Below, one piece after another: positions 16,332 to 25,451 of a stretch of DNA of 64,000 nucleotides. Both the position numbers and the translations under genes were made by a program. Each line of letters starts with the position of its first letter. Positions within the stretch are counted from its first letter, which is position 1. This DNA is from Bartonella sp. HY328 (lineage in GTDB: Bacteria > Pseudomonadota > Alphaproteobacteria > Rhizobiales > Rhizobiaceae): the NCBI RefSeq assembly GCF_025449335.1, contig NZ_CP104883.1, positions 1,356,501 to 1,420,500 of the forward strand, given 5' to 3'. Below the pieces are notes generated by a model. It was not told where the DNA came from. It was given only the letters and a program-made list of their open reading frames with translations, and did not search any database.

Positions 16332-18494
16332 TTAAATGTCAAGACTTTCTGTATCGGCAAAGGCAGCATTTTCTTGAATGAAGCGAAAACGCGCTTCTGG
16401 CTTAGTGCCCATAAGGTCACTTACGGTTTCTTTGGTCGCTTCAACACTTTCATCATCAATTAAAACCCGCAAAAGTGTGCGTTTTGCTGGATTCATGGTT
16501 GTTTCTTTAAGCTGCTCGGCACGCATTTCACCAAGACCTTTAAATCGACCTATTTCAATTTTGCCACGGCCAGTAAACTGAGTTTTCATAAGTTCATCCT
16601 TATGAGCATCATTGCGCGCATAGGCAACATTGCCGCCTTGGCTAATACGGTAAAGGGGCGGTACCGCAAGATAGAGATGGCCGCCAGTTACAAGAGCTGG
16701 CATTTCTTGATAAAAAAATGTCATAAGTAGGGAAGCAATATGGGCGCCATCAACGTCAGCATCAGTCATAATAATGATGCGTTCATAGCGTAAATCTTCT
16801 TCGCGATATTTAGAGCGTGTGCCGCAACCAAGTGCTTGCACCAAATCAGCAATAAGCTGGTTAGCTGTTAATTTATCACGGCCAGCACTTGCGACATTCA
16901 AGATTTTACCCCGTAATGGTAAAATTGCCTGATTGGCGCGGTTGCGTGCTTGCTTAGCAGAGCCGCCGGCCGAATCCCCTTCAACTAAGAATAGTTCAGC
17001 GCCAAGGGCAGAATTTTGGGTGCAGTCGGCTAGTTTGCCGGGTAGTCGCAATTTGCGCACTGCGGTTTTGCGATTGATTTCACGTTCTTGGCGACGGCGC
17101 AAACGTTCATCGGCACGTTCAATCACCCATTCAAGCAATTTGGTCGCTTCTTGTGGGGAGCTTGCAAGCCAATGGTCGAAAGGATCGCGTATGGCATTTT
17201 CAACGATGCGCTGGGCTTCTGTGGTTGCTAGGCGATCTTTGGTTTGTCCTACAAATTCTGGCTCGCGAATAAAGACGGAAAGCATGGCTGCTGCTGAAAT
17301 CATCACATCTTCAGTGGTGATGATTGAAGCACGTTTATTGCCAATGAGTTCTCCATAGCCTTTTAGGCCGCGCAAAAGAGCAATTCGCAAGCCTGCTTCA
17401 TGGGTGCCGCCTTCGCCTGTTGGAATAGTATTACAATAAGAATGGACATAGGCGTCGCCGCCATACCAAGCTACTGCCCATTCAACCGAGCCATGGCCAC
17501 CGCGTTGATCGGTTTTGCCTGAAAATATTTCTTGGGTTACTCTAAAATCTTTACCAAGCGAATTACCAAGAAAATCTTTTAAACCGCCGGGAAAATGAAA
17601 TACTGCTTTTTCAGGTATTTCCTTATTCGGATCCAAAAGGCTTGCATCGCAATTCCACCGAATTTCCACACCGCCAAAAAGATAGGCTTTCGAGCGTGCC
17701 ATGCGATAAAGGCGCTCTGGTTCAAAATGCGCTTTAGTGCCAAAAATATCAGCGTCGGGGTGAAATCTTACGCGCGTACCACGGCGGTTATGAACTTCAC
17801 CAAGGTCTTCTAAACCACCAAGGGGAAGCCCACGTGAAAAACGCTGGCGATAAAGGCGACGACCACGGGCAACTTCAACCTCGCAATCATCGGAAAGTGC
17901 ATTAACAACCGAAATACCAACGCCATGCAAACCGCCGGATGTTTCATAGGCTTTGCCGTCAAACTTACCGCCAGCATGAAGTTTGGTCATAATAACTTCA
18001 AGGGTTGATTTACCTGGTACTTGTGGGTGATTTTCAATGGGAATACCGCGACCATTATCAGTAACTGACAAATAGCCATTGGCATCAAGGGTTACATCGA
18101 TAAAATTAGCGTGCCCAGCAACCGCTTCATCCATCGCATTATCAATAACTTCTGCAAAAAGATGATGAAGTGCTTTGGAATCCGTACCACCAATATACAT
18201 GCCGGGCCGCAGGCGCACAGGCTCCAAACCTTCAAGCACACGAATGGCTGACGCATCATAGGCTTGTTCTGCTTTGGTCTCATTGGTGTTAGAAAGCGGT
18301 AAACTACTCATAAATGTTTCCAATTTGGATGGTTCAGATTTATCTGTCGCAGAAATAACTGATTTTGATGTTGTCGGTTCGCTAGTTGCAATAAGTGTAT
18401 CGTTTTCTCTATGTTCTTGTAAAGTTCTTATATTGTTTTTACTCAAATCTTGCGGGAAAGTAGCGAAAAGGTCATCGTCTTTTTTATCGGTCAT
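16332..18494 (-). CDS. parE: DNA topoisomerase IV subunit B
   Basis: ATPase subunit of topoisomerase IV, which unlinks daughter chromosomes together with ParC. The GHKL ATPase has EVIDNAMDEA, VTDNGRGIP and GGLHGVGISVVNAL, and the Toprim domain has LVEGDSAGGSA and IIMTDADVDGAHI. The end has GRFKGLGEMRAEQLKETTM. The 720 residues include an N-terminal extension of about 75 low-complexity polar residues before the ATPase domain, somewhat longer than usual. ParE rather than GyrB is chosen because the GyrB-specific Toprim insert is absent and the sequence matches rhizobial ParE patterns (SKALHHLFAEVIDNAMDEAV). It lies downstream of lipB on the same strand. Confidence 0.93.
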   Translation of the reverse strand: MTDKKDDDLFATFPQDLSKNNIRTLQEHRENDTLIATSEPTTSKSVISATDKSEPSKLETFMSSLPLSNTNETKAEQAYDASAIRVLEGLEPVRLRPGMYIGGTDSKALHHLFAEVIDNAMDEAVAGHANFIDVTLDANGYLSVTDNGRGIPIENHPQVPGKSTLEVIMTKLHAGGKFDGKAYETSGGLHGVGISVVNALSDDCEVEVARGRRLYRQRFSRGLPLGGLEDLGEVHNRRGTRVRFHPDADIFGTKAHFEPERLYRMARSKAYLFGGVEIRWNCDASLLDPNKEIPEKAVFHFPGGLKDFLGNSLGKDFRVTQEIFSGKTDQRGGHGSVEWAVAWYGGDAYVHSYCNTIPTGEGGTHEAGLRIALLRGLKGYGELIGNKRASIITTEDVMISAAAMLSVFIREPEFVGQTKDRLATTEAQRIVENAIRDPFDHWLASSPQEATKLLEWVIERADERLRRRQEREINRKTAVRKLRLPGKLADCTQNSALGAELFLVEGDSAGGSAKQARNRANQAILPLRGKILNVASAGRDKLTANQLIADLVQALGCGTRSKYREEDLRYERIIIMTDADVDGAHIASLLMTFFYQEMPALVTGGHLYLAVPPLYRISQGGNVAYARNDAHKDELMKTQFTGRGKIEIGRFKGLGEMRAEQLKETTMNPAKRTLLRVLIDDESVEATKETVSDLMGTKPEARFRFIQENAAFADTESLDI

Positions 18495-18575
18495 ATTCTT
18501 TCTGCTTCTTCTGTCATGCTGAATAGCTCAATTGCTCTTAGCAATTTTAAAACAAAATTGCGATAGCTTTGGTCT

Positions 18576-19310
18576 TTATTGTTTATCAATATCACCAAAT
18601 ATCTCGGCAAAAGTTTTTGCAAGGGCATTATCAACATCATCCATGGTGACAGGTAAGCCTAAATCCACAAGGCTGGTTACACCATGATTGGCAATTCCGC
18701 AGGGGACAATGCCTGAATAATGGGTGAGGTCAGGTTCTACATTAATGGCAAGACCATGAAAACTTACCCATTTTTTTAATCTGATGCCAATCGCGGCAAT
18801 TTTATCTTCCGCAGGCTCCCCTATAATTGTTGATGGGCGCTCCGGCCGCACAACCCAAACGCCAACGCGATCTTCACGCCGCTCGCCCTTAATATTAAAC
18901 TCTGCCAAAGTGTCGATAATCCATTGCTCAATCGCTGCAACAAAAGCGCGAATATCCTCGCGGCGCTTTTTCAAATCAAGCATAATATAGACAATACGTT
19001 GCCCAGGGCCATGATACGTATATTCACCGCCGCGCCCTGCATCATAAACAGGGAAGCGATCAGGAGCAATCAAGTCGTTAATATTGGCGCTGGTGCCAGC
19101 CGTATAAAGCGGTGGATGCTCAACGAGCCAGATCAATTCTCTTGCATTATCGCTGCGGATAGCTTCTGCACGTTTTTGCATGAAGTCTAAGGCAAATTGA
19201 TAATCCGTCAAGCCGCTTTCAATGCGCCATTCAACCGGCGAATTGTTAATTTGTGGCTTAAAGCTGTATTTAATATCGTTACGAAAACTGGGGCGTATAT
19301 TTTGCGTCAT
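18576..19310 (-). CDS. lipB: Octanoyltransferase
   Basis: Transfers octanoate from acyl carrier protein to apo-lipoyl domains, the first step of lipoate synthesis. The 244-residue product has the LipB motif RGGEYTYHGPGQRIVYIMLDL, the conserved Lys in RLKKWVSFHGLAINV and the catalytic Cys in IVPCGIANHGVTSL. An N-terminal extension of about 25 residues precedes the conserved core and is common in rhizobial LipB. The partner lipA is not in the window. parE follows 81 bases downstream, with a small AATTGC/GCAATT hairpin between them. Confidence 0.95.
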   Translation of the reverse strand: MTQNIRPSFRNDIKYSFKPQINNSPVEWRIESGLTDYQFALDFMQKRAEAIRSDNARELIWLVEHPPLYTAGTSANINDLIAPDRFPVYDAGRGGEYTYHGPGQRIVYIMLDLKKRREDIRAFVAAIEQWIIDTLAEFNIKGERREDRVGVWVVRPERPSTIIGEPAEDKIAAIGIRLKKWVSFHGLAINVEPDLTHYSGIVPCGIANHGVTSLVDLGLPVTMDDVDNALAKTFAEIFGDIDKQ

Positions 19311-19483
19311 GGCTCTTATTTATGATGTTCCTGTTAAGAATGCCAGTGTAAATATCAGTTACGCTTGCTTTTTAGGGGAAAAATTGGCTAATCTTATGGC
19401 ATTTCCAGCAAAGATTGATTCAAGTTTTGCGTTTGGACAATGCGATAAAACTTGCGTTGGGAAAATGCGCCAAAATAAAGAAT

Positions 19484-19526
19484 TTAGAGCACAATATTGC
19501 TTTAACAAAAAATAAGTGTGCTCTAA
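19484..19526. repeat. Short palindromic GAGCAC element
   Basis: TTAGAGCACA (19484-19493) pairs with TGTGCTCTAA (19517-19526) around a 23-base loop. It ends 19 bases before the gmk start and resembles the element at 12334-12373. Confidence 0.5.
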
Positions 19527-19545
19527 CAAAAAGAAAAGGCAAAAA

Positions 19546-20217
19546 ATGACATTACCTCAAGATACAGCAACCAAAGTTGATAAAGCAATTGAACGCCGTG
19601 GTTTAATGCTGGTATTATCATCGCCATCAGGTGCGGGTAAATCAACGATTACGCGTCTCTTGCGCGAAGACCCTGAAATGAATTTGGCACTATCTGTCAG
19701 TGTTACAACGCGTCAACGCCGCCCAAGCGAAGCTGATGGTGTTCATTATCATTTTATTAGTGTAAAAGATTTTGAGCGCCGCCGTGATAATAATGAGCTT
19801 GCCGAATGGGCAGAAGTGCATGGCAATTATTATGGCACATTACGCGATAGTGTTGAACAGGTATTGTCGCAAGGCAATGACATGCTTTTTGATATTGATT
19901 ATCAAGGAGCGGCGCAATTACAAGAAAAAATGCTTGATGATGTTGTTTCAATTTTCATTTTGCCACCATCAATGAAAGAATTAATGGCGCGTTTGCATCG
20001 GCGCGCTGAAGATAGTGAAGATGTTATCACTATGCGGCTTGAAAATGCTCGCAAGGAGATAGCTCATTGGAACTCATATGATTATATCATCGTCAATGAA
20101 GATCTTAACATTTCGCTTACTGCAGTAAAGTCAATTATTGTTGCTGAACGATTAAAGCGCGCGCGCCGTCCTGGTATGCAAAAATTTATTGATTCACTCA
20201 TAACAGAAGAAATTTAA
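19546..20217 (+). CDS. gmk: Guanylate kinase
   Basis: Phosphorylates GMP and dGMP to the diphosphates. The 223-residue product has the P-loop SSPSGAGKST, the GMP-binding block SVTTRQRRPSEADGVHYHF and the lid segment with LHRRAEDSEDVITMRLENARKE. The ATG at 19546 has AAAGG upstream and gives the usual N-terminus; the in-frame GTG at 19516 falls inside a palindromic element and is rejected. A bipartite terminator follows the gene. It is not in an operon with the divergent lipB. Confidence 0.95.
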   Translation: MTLPQDTATKVDKAIERRGLMLVLSSPSGAGKSTITRLLREDPEMNLALSVSVTTRQRRPSEADGVHYHFISVKDFERRRDNNELAEWAEVHGNYYGTLRDSVEQVLSQGNDMLFDIDYQGAAQLQEKMLDDVVSIFILPPSMKELMARLHRRAEDSEDVITMRLENARKEIAHWNSYDYIIVNEDLNISLTAVKSIIVAERLKRARRPGMQKFIDSLITEEI

Positions 20218-20234
20218 ATAATCATAATAAATAT

Positions 20235-20278
20235 AAAACCGCGCTATACTTGTAATAAACAAGAATAAACGCGGTTTT
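20235..20278 (+). terminator. Terminator after gmk
   Basis: AAAACCGCG (20235-20243) pairs with CGCGGTTTT (20270-20278), with an inner CTTGT/ACAAG stem at 20249-20263. The T run is short. Confidence 0.7.
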
Positions 20279-20289
20279 CATATACTCAA

Positions 20290-20490
20290 CAAGCTTTCAT
20301 GATACGCAAACACTTATGAAAGCAATAAACTCCGGTACGCAGTACCAAATCCGGAGTGTGAAAGCAGCTTTAAGCAACCTTCGATTAGGATAAATAAAGC
20401 AATTGTGTTAATTCGAAGTTATCAATTGCTTAAATATTTATGAATTTTGCATTTTATTGCATGGGAAATGCACTTTTTTGCCATATTTTA
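20290..20490. other. Structured intergenic region between gmk and cobQ
   Basis: Several inverted repeats: GCTTTCAT/ATGAAAGC (20293-20300, 20316-20323), ACTCCGG/CCGGAGT (20329-20335, 20351-20357) with a competing GGTAC/GTACC inside, and AAGCAATTG/CAATTGCTT around 20407-20442. It could be a small RNA or a cobQ leader. I searched for a cobalamin riboswitch B12 box and did not see one. Confidence 0.35.
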
Positions 20491-20538
20491 TAGGTGAAGA
20501 GTTTTTGTGGTTTTTCAAATTGACAATAGGAATGACAT

Positions 20539-22008
20539 TTGACACGCGCAATCATGTTACAAGGCACCGGATCAGATGTGGGGAAAACTGTTCTGGTTGC
20601 CGGTCTTTGCCGTGCACTTTACTTGCGTGGCATTAAAGTTGCGCCTTTTAAGCCGCAAAATATGTCAAATAATGCCGCTGTTGCCAATGATGGTGGTGAA
20701 ATTGGCCGTGGGCAGTGGTTGCAAGCCATAGCCGCAGGTCTTGAGCCGTCAATCCATATGAATCCGGTATTATTAAAGCCGCAAAGCGAAACTGGTTCGC
20801 AGGTTATAGTGCAAGGCAAGTTAACTACAACCGCACAAGGCCGTGATTATCAGGCTTTAAAAAAACAATTAATGCATGCGGTTTTAGATTCTTATCAAAA
20901 ATTGCAAAAGACTGCTGATTTTATCATTGTTGAAGGGGCAGGATCACCAGCGGAAATTAATTTGCGCCAAAATGATATTGCTAATATGGGCTTTGCCGCT
21001 GCCGCCAATGTACCGGTGATTCTGGTTGGCGATATTGATCGCGGCGGGGTTATTGCTTCCATTGTTGGAACCCATACAATATTAGACCTAAAAGACCGCA
21101 ATTTAATTGCTGGTTTTTTAATAAATAAATTCCGTGGTGATTTGAGCCTTTTTGATAAGGGCATTGCAGCAATTCAAAATTTTACTGGCTGGCAATCCTT
21201 TGGGATTGTACCTTGGTTGAAGGCTGTTGCCAATCTTCCAGCTGAAGATTCCGTCATTTTAGATCGGGATTTTCACCAAGCAAGTGCTGCTAAATCTCAT
21301 GCAAAACTAAAATTTGTGGTGCCTATTGGCCGGCATATTGCCAATTTTGATGATCTTGATCCTTTAAAGTCCGAGGATTGGGTTGATCTTATTTTGCTTA
21401 AAAACGGTGCGCCAATACCAAGTGACGTTGATATTATTTTGCTGTTAGGGTCCAAGGCAACACTTGCCGATATGCGATTTTTTCATGAAAATGGCTGGGC
21501 TAAATCTATTCAAGATCATGCAGCAAGGGGCGGTCATGTCATTGGTATTTGTGGTGGCTTGCAAATGCTTGGCCAAATTATTGAAGACGCAGATGGCGTG
21601 GAAGGTAAAGCAGATAAAATTGCTGGTTTAAAATTATTGGATATTGCCACTAAAATGACCAAAACCAAAACAACACGCAATGTTAGCGGCATTCATAGGA
21701 CCTATAATTGCTTGGTTCAAGGCTATGAAATTCATCTTGGTGAGACTTTAGGCAATGATTGCTTGAATAGCTCTATTTATCTTGATGGAAAACAAGATGG
21801 CGCCGCAAGTCGTGATGGAAAGATCTGGGGCACTTATTTACATGGGATATTTAATCAAGGTGTTTTTCGCTCAAAGTTTTTAAGTGGTTTTGGTGCGCTG
21901 TCTCAAGGCGTATCACAACAAAGCATTATTGATGATGCCTTAAATGATATTGCCGCAGAGCTTGAAAGGACGGTAAATATTGACCAATTATTGGCTATTG
22001 CACGTTAA
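20539..22008 (+). CDS. cobQ: Cobyric acid synthase
   Basis: Amidates four carboxyl groups of adenosylcobyrinic a,c-diamide with glutamine in cobalamin synthesis. The 489-residue product has the ATP-binding motif MLQGTGSDVGKTVL and APFKPQNMSNNA at the N-terminus, IIVEGAGSPAEINLR in the middle, and a class I glutamine amidotransferase domain at the C-terminus with the nucleophile Cys in VIGICGGLQMLG and the His in YLHGIF. It begins with TTG at 20539, preceded by ATAGGAA. No other cobalamin gene lies in the window, so the rest of the pathway must be elsewhere or the enzyme serves salvage. Confidence 0.94.
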   Translation: MTRAIMLQGTGSDVGKTVLVAGLCRALYLRGIKVAPFKPQNMSNNAAVANDGGEIGRGQWLQAIAAGLEPSIHMNPVLLKPQSETGSQVIVQGKLTTTAQGRDYQALKKQLMHAVLDSYQKLQKTADFIIVEGAGSPAEINLRQNDIANMGFAAAANVPVILVGDIDRGGVIASIVGTHTILDLKDRNLIAGFLINKFRGDLSLFDKGIAAIQNFTGWQSFGIVPWLKAVANLPAEDSVILDRDFHQASAAKSHAKLKFVVPIGRHIANFDDLDPLKSEDWVDLILLKNGAPIPSDVDIILLLGSKATLADMRFFHENGWAKSIQDHAARGGHVIGICGGLQMLGQIIEDADGVEGKADKIAGLKLLDIATKMTKTKTTRNVSGIHRTYNCLVQGYEIHLGETLGNDCLNSSIYLDGKQDGAASRDGKIWGTYLHGIFNQGVFRSKFLSGFGALSQGVSQQSIIDDALNDIAAELERTVNIDQLLAIAR

Positions 22009-22208
22009 AACTTTACGTATTTTTGAAAATGTCCAATGGCATATTAGGTTTTAAATGGCTAATGACGTCAAATAATGCCAAGAATTTGTGCTTTTATTGG
22101 CGATAAACAATGACAAATATTGCACTTATTGCCATAGGCATGTATAGGATCTAATAAATTTATCTTTATCAATTTAGTGAAGAATACCAGAATATCAGGA
22201 GATATGGC
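22009..22208. other. Intergenic region before gatC
   Basis: About 200 bases without recognised structure. ATCAGGAGAT shortly before 22209 is a good ribosome site for gatC. Confidence 0.4.
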
Positions 22209-22496
22209 ATGTCGGTCGATTTGTCGACAGTGAAACGGGTAGCCAATTTGGCACGTATCGCTTTAAGTGAAGACGAAGCTCAAGCAATGAGTGAAGGTCT
22301 AAATTCCATTCTGGGATTTGTTGAACAATTAAATGAAGTGGATGTAACTGGTGTTGAGCCGATGACATCGGTCGCGCCAATGGCACTTGTTATGCGTGAA
22401 GATATTGTAACCGATGGTAATAAGGCGAGCGATATTGTTGCCAATGCCCCACTTACTGAGGATAATTTTTTCCTCGTTCCTAAAGTTGTTGAATAA
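22209..22496 (+). CDS. gatC: Asp/Glu-tRNA amidotransferase subunit C
   Basis: Small subunit of GatCAB, which converts Glu-tRNA(Gln) and Asp-tRNA(Asn) to the amidated forms. The 95-residue product has the family pattern VKRVANLARIALSEDEA, then LNSILGFVEQLNEVDVTGVEP and MREDIV. It wraps around GatA and stabilises the complex. The ribosome site AGGAG is well placed. gatA follows after 100 bases on the same strand; gatB is not next to them here. Confidence 0.96.
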   Translation: MSVDLSTVKRVANLARIALSEDEAQAMSEGLNSILGFVEQLNEVDVTGVEPMTSVAPMALVMREDIVTDGNKASDIVANAPLTEDNFFLVPKVVE

Positions 22497-22596
22497 AGAC
22501 ATCAAAGCCGGATTTTTTCTAACTGATCAATCTGATTTTATATGATGTAAAACGATTGTATCCCTTATAGTTAGACCTCGAAAAGAGAGATTTACT

Positions 22597-24078
22597 ATGA
22601 CTGATTTAACCGCTCTAACCATTGCAGAAGCTCGCGACCGTATGAAGGCGGGCGATTTTTTGCCAAGCGAGCTGACAAAGGCTTATATTAGCAATATTGA
22701 AGCCGCAAATGAAACATTTAATGCCTATGTTACTGTTACGGCTGATAAAGCGCTTGATATGGCAAAGGCAAGTGACGAACGCTTGCAAAAAGGCGAGGGA
22801 CGTGCGCTAGAGGGTATTCCTCTTGGTATTAAAGACCTATTTGCTACTTATGATACTCATACACAAGCGTGTTCCAACATTCTTAAAGATTTTAAACCGC
22901 GTTATGAATCAACGGTTACCAGCAATCTTTGGGATGATGGCGCGGTAATGCTTGGCAAACTCAATATGGACGAGTTTGCGATGGGGTCGTCAAATGAAAC
23001 ATCCTTTTATGGCCCAGCAATTAATCCATGGCGTAAAAATGGCTCAACTGATGCTTTAGCGCCGGGCGGTTCATCGGGTGGTTCTGCTGCTGGTGTTGCT
23101 GCACAATTATGCGCTGGTGCAACTGCAACCGATACGGGCGGCTCTATTCGTCAGCCTGCTGCCTTTACCGGTACCGTTGGTATTAAGCCAACCTATGGTC
23201 GTTGCTCGCGCTTTGGTGTGGTTGCTTATGCTTCGTCACTTGATCAGGCAGGCCCAATTGCAAAAGATGTGCGTGATGCTGCTATTTTGCTAAAATCTAT
23301 GGCATCTTACGATCTTAAGGATTCAACATCGGTTAATATTGCAGTGCCAGATTATGAGGCCGCGCTTGGCCGTTCAGTCAAAGGTATGCGTATTGGTATT
23401 CCAAAAGAATATTATGTTGATGGCATGTCGCCTGAAATCGTTGAATTATGGAATAAGGGCAAGGAATGGCTTAAAGCTGCTGGTGCAGAAATTGTTGACA
23501 TTTCTCTACCCCATACCAAATATGCCTTGCCAGCCTATTATATTGTAGCACCAGCGGAGGCATCTTCCAATCTTGCTCGTTATGATGGTGTGCGTTATGG
23601 TTTGCGCGTGCCGGGCAAAGATATTCAGGAAATGTATGAAAATAGCCGTTCTGCTGGCTTTGGCACTGAAGTAAAGCGCCGTATCCTTATCGGCACTTAT
23701 GTGCTTTCATCGGGCTATTATGATGCTTATTATCTTAAAGCTCAAAAAGTACGTAGCCTTATCAAAAAGGATTTTGATGATTCATTTGCTGCAGGCATTG
23801 ATGCAATTCTTGCACCTGCAACACCAACTGCAGCTTTTGCTATTGGTGATGAAAAATTGAAAGCTGATCCGGTTGCTATGTATCTAAATGATATTTTCAC
23901 CGTAACGGTTAACATGGCTGGTCTGCCTGCTATTACTGTACCTGCTGGGCTTTCTAATGATGGTTTGCCTTTATCATTGCAATTGATTGGTCGCCCTTTT
24001 GGTGAAGAAACCTTGTTCCAGCTTTCGCATGTGATTGAACAGGCAACGGGCCATTTTCTACCAACCAAATGGTGGTAA
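22597..24078 (+). CDS. gatA: Asp/Glu-tRNA amidotransferase subunit A
   Basis: Glutaminase subunit of GatCAB, which releases ammonia from glutamine for tRNA-dependent amidation. The 493-residue amidase-signature protein has its Ser-cisSer-Lys triad in view: Lys in GIPLGIKDLF, the cis-Ser in APGGSSGGSAAGVA, and the nucleophile Ser in TDTGGSIRQPAAF. Length and motifs are normal for GatA. AGAGA before the ATG acts as a ribosome site. It follows gatC and is closed by a strong terminator that also separates it from the convergent glyoxalase gene. Confidence 0.96.
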   Translation: MTDLTALTIAEARDRMKAGDFLPSELTKAYISNIEAANETFNAYVTVTADKALDMAKASDERLQKGEGRALEGIPLGIKDLFATYDTHTQACSNILKDFKPRYESTVTSNLWDDGAVMLGKLNMDEFAMGSSNETSFYGPAINPWRKNGSTDALAPGGSSGGSAAGVAAQLCAGATATDTGGSIRQPAAFTGTVGIKPTYGRCSRFGVVAYASSLDQAGPIAKDVRDAAILLKSMASYDLKDSTSVNIAVPDYEAALGRSVKGMRIGIPKEYYVDGMSPEIVELWNKGKEWLKAAGAEIVDISLPHTKYALPAYYIVAPAEASSNLARYDGVRYGLRVPGKDIQEMYENSRSAGFGTEVKRRILIGTYVLSSGYYDAYYLKAQKVRSLIKKDFDDSFAAGIDAILAPATPTAAFAIGDEKLKADPVAMYLNDIFTVTVNMAGLPAITVPAGLSNDGLPLSLQLIGRPFGEETLFQLSHVIEQATGHFLPTKWW

Positions 24079-24088
24079 TAACGAGATT

Positions 24089-24122
24089 AAAAAAAGGCCT
24101 TAAATTTTTAAGGCCTTTTTCT
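24089..24122. terminator. Bidirectional terminator between gatA and gloA
   Basis: AAAAAGGCCTTAAA and TTTAAGGCCTTTTT form a near-perfect stem at about 24091-24120, with A and T runs suited to ending transcription from both sides. Confidence 0.88.
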
Positions 24123-24155
24123 TTATAAGGTACAAGCTTTATCCTGCAGCAATCC

Positions 24156-24596
24156 TTACCAAGTGCCAGTGTTTTTCATCGAAAGCCAAGGCTCAATGGG
24201 TTCTAGGCTCTTACCCTTTTGCAATATTTCAATTGAAATATTATCCGGCGATTTAACAAATGCCATATGGCCATCACGCGGTGGGCGGTTAATTACTATA
24301 CCATTATCCATTAAGTTTTGGCAAAATTGATAAATGTCATCTACTTCATAGGCTAAATGGCCAAAATTGCGGCCACTATCATATTCTTGATCATCCCAAT
24401 TATAGGTAAGTTCCAATTCTGGCGAGTTATCAGCCATAGCATCTTCACGATCATCTAATGCGGCAAGAAACACCAGCGTGAAACGACCTTCTTGGTTTTC
24501 TTTTCTATGGGTTTCAGATAAGCCGAATAATTTTTTATAAAAATGCAAAGATTGTTCTAAATCGCGCACGCGCACCATTGTATGAAGATAACGCAT
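24156..24596 (-). CDS. gloA: Lactoylglutathione lyase (glyoxalase I)
   Basis: Isomerises the hemithioacetal of methylglyoxal and glutathione to S-lactoylglutathione. The 146-residue product has the four metal ligands of the family: His in YLHTMVRV, Glu in LELTYNWD, His in FGHLAYEVDD and Glu in ISIEILQKG. The short form without the eukaryotic insert suggests a nickel-type enzyme. The ATG at 24596 has AAAGGAGC just upstream, so the in-frame start at 24662 is rejected. Transcribed alone, convergent with gatA. Confidence 0.94.
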   Translation of the reverse strand: MRYLHTMVRVRDLEQSLHFYKKLFGLSETHRKENQEGRFTLVFLAALDDREDAMADNSPELELTYNWDDQEYDSGRNFGHLAYEVDDIYQFCQNLMDNGIVINRPPRDGHMAFVKSPDNISIEILQKGKSLEPIEPWLSMKNTGTW

Positions 24597-24857
24597 AATC
24601 GGCTCCTTTATTAGATCACATTGTTGGTTTATCCAAAATGGATGAAAGTTGACATCCACCATTCATCTTTTTTTAAAAAACAGAGTCAAATAGCGCCAAC
24701 CCTATAAAGGTTGTGATCTAAATGGGAAAATACAAGGGGAGGTCTTGCTAGAATGGTTAACATAGATGTTATCTTAATATAAGAGAATCAAAACGCATCG
24801 AGCCATATTTTCTTGAATTGATTTTTCATGAAGCGATCTCGGGCAGGAAATGACGCG

Positions 24858-25451
24858 ATGAAAGAAAAGCAACATTCTGATGACTTAAAGCAATTGCTAG
24901 ATAAGATTGAGCCTATCTCAAACGAGATGGGTGAAATGGCTACTGCGCAAGTTACAGGGAAAATCAAATGGTTTGATATTTCTAAAGGATATGGGTTTAT
25001 TACGCCCGATATTGATGGAACATCAGACATTTTATTGCATGTTAATGTTTTACGCGAAGGTGGCTTTCAAACAGCGCTTGAGGGAGCGCTTGTTCAATGT
25101 ACAGTAAAACAAGGTGAGCGTGGGTTACAATGTGTAGCCATTCTTTCCATTGATATGACGACAGCCGTTCATCCCGCGGAATTACCACAAAGAACGCGCG
25201 AAATTGTCGTTCCAACCAGTGGTTTGGAGCGCGCTATCGTTAAGTGGTTTAATCGCAATAAAGGCTTTGGCTTTTTATCACGGGGCGAGGGGACCGAGGA
25301 TATTTTTATCCACATGGAAACATTGCGCCGCTATGGCTTGGCTGAATTACGTCCAGGGCAAGTGGTGCTTGTGCGCTTTGGCAATGGCAGCCATGGTTTA
25401 ATGGCGGTGGAAATCCATCCTGATAATCCAGTGACGTTTCAAGCCCATTAA
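24858..25451 (+). CDS. Double cold-shock-domain protein
   Basis: The 197-residue product carries two cold-shock domains joined by a Pro/Thr-containing linker. Domain 1 (about 30-95) has IKWFDISKGYGFI and DILLHV; domain 2 (about 125-190) has VKWFNRNKGFGFL and DIFIHM. RNP1 is good in both; RNP2 of domain 1 is altered (ILLH instead of VFVH), so the two may bind RNA with different strength. The N-terminal 30 residues are charged and helical. The ATG at 24858 follows GGCAGGA and is preferred over the in-frame ATG at 24828, which lacks a ribosome site. Two-domain Csp proteins are known in rhizobia; their targets are mostly unknown. Confidence 0.85.
   Translation: MKEKQHSDDLKQLLDKIEPISNEMGEMATAQVTGKIKWFDISKGYGFITPDIDGTSDILLHVNVLREGGFQTALEGALVQCTVKQGERGLQCVAILSIDMTTAVHPAELPQRTREIVVPTSGLERAIVKWFNRNKGFGFLSRGEGTEDIFIHMETLRRYGLAELRPGQVVLVRFGNGSHGLMAVEIHPDNPVTFQAH

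Noticed and set aside
20218..20538. Cobalamin riboswitch upstream of cobQ
   Set aside because: Expected by context, but no B12-box-like sequence was found on either strand; only unrelated hairpins are present.
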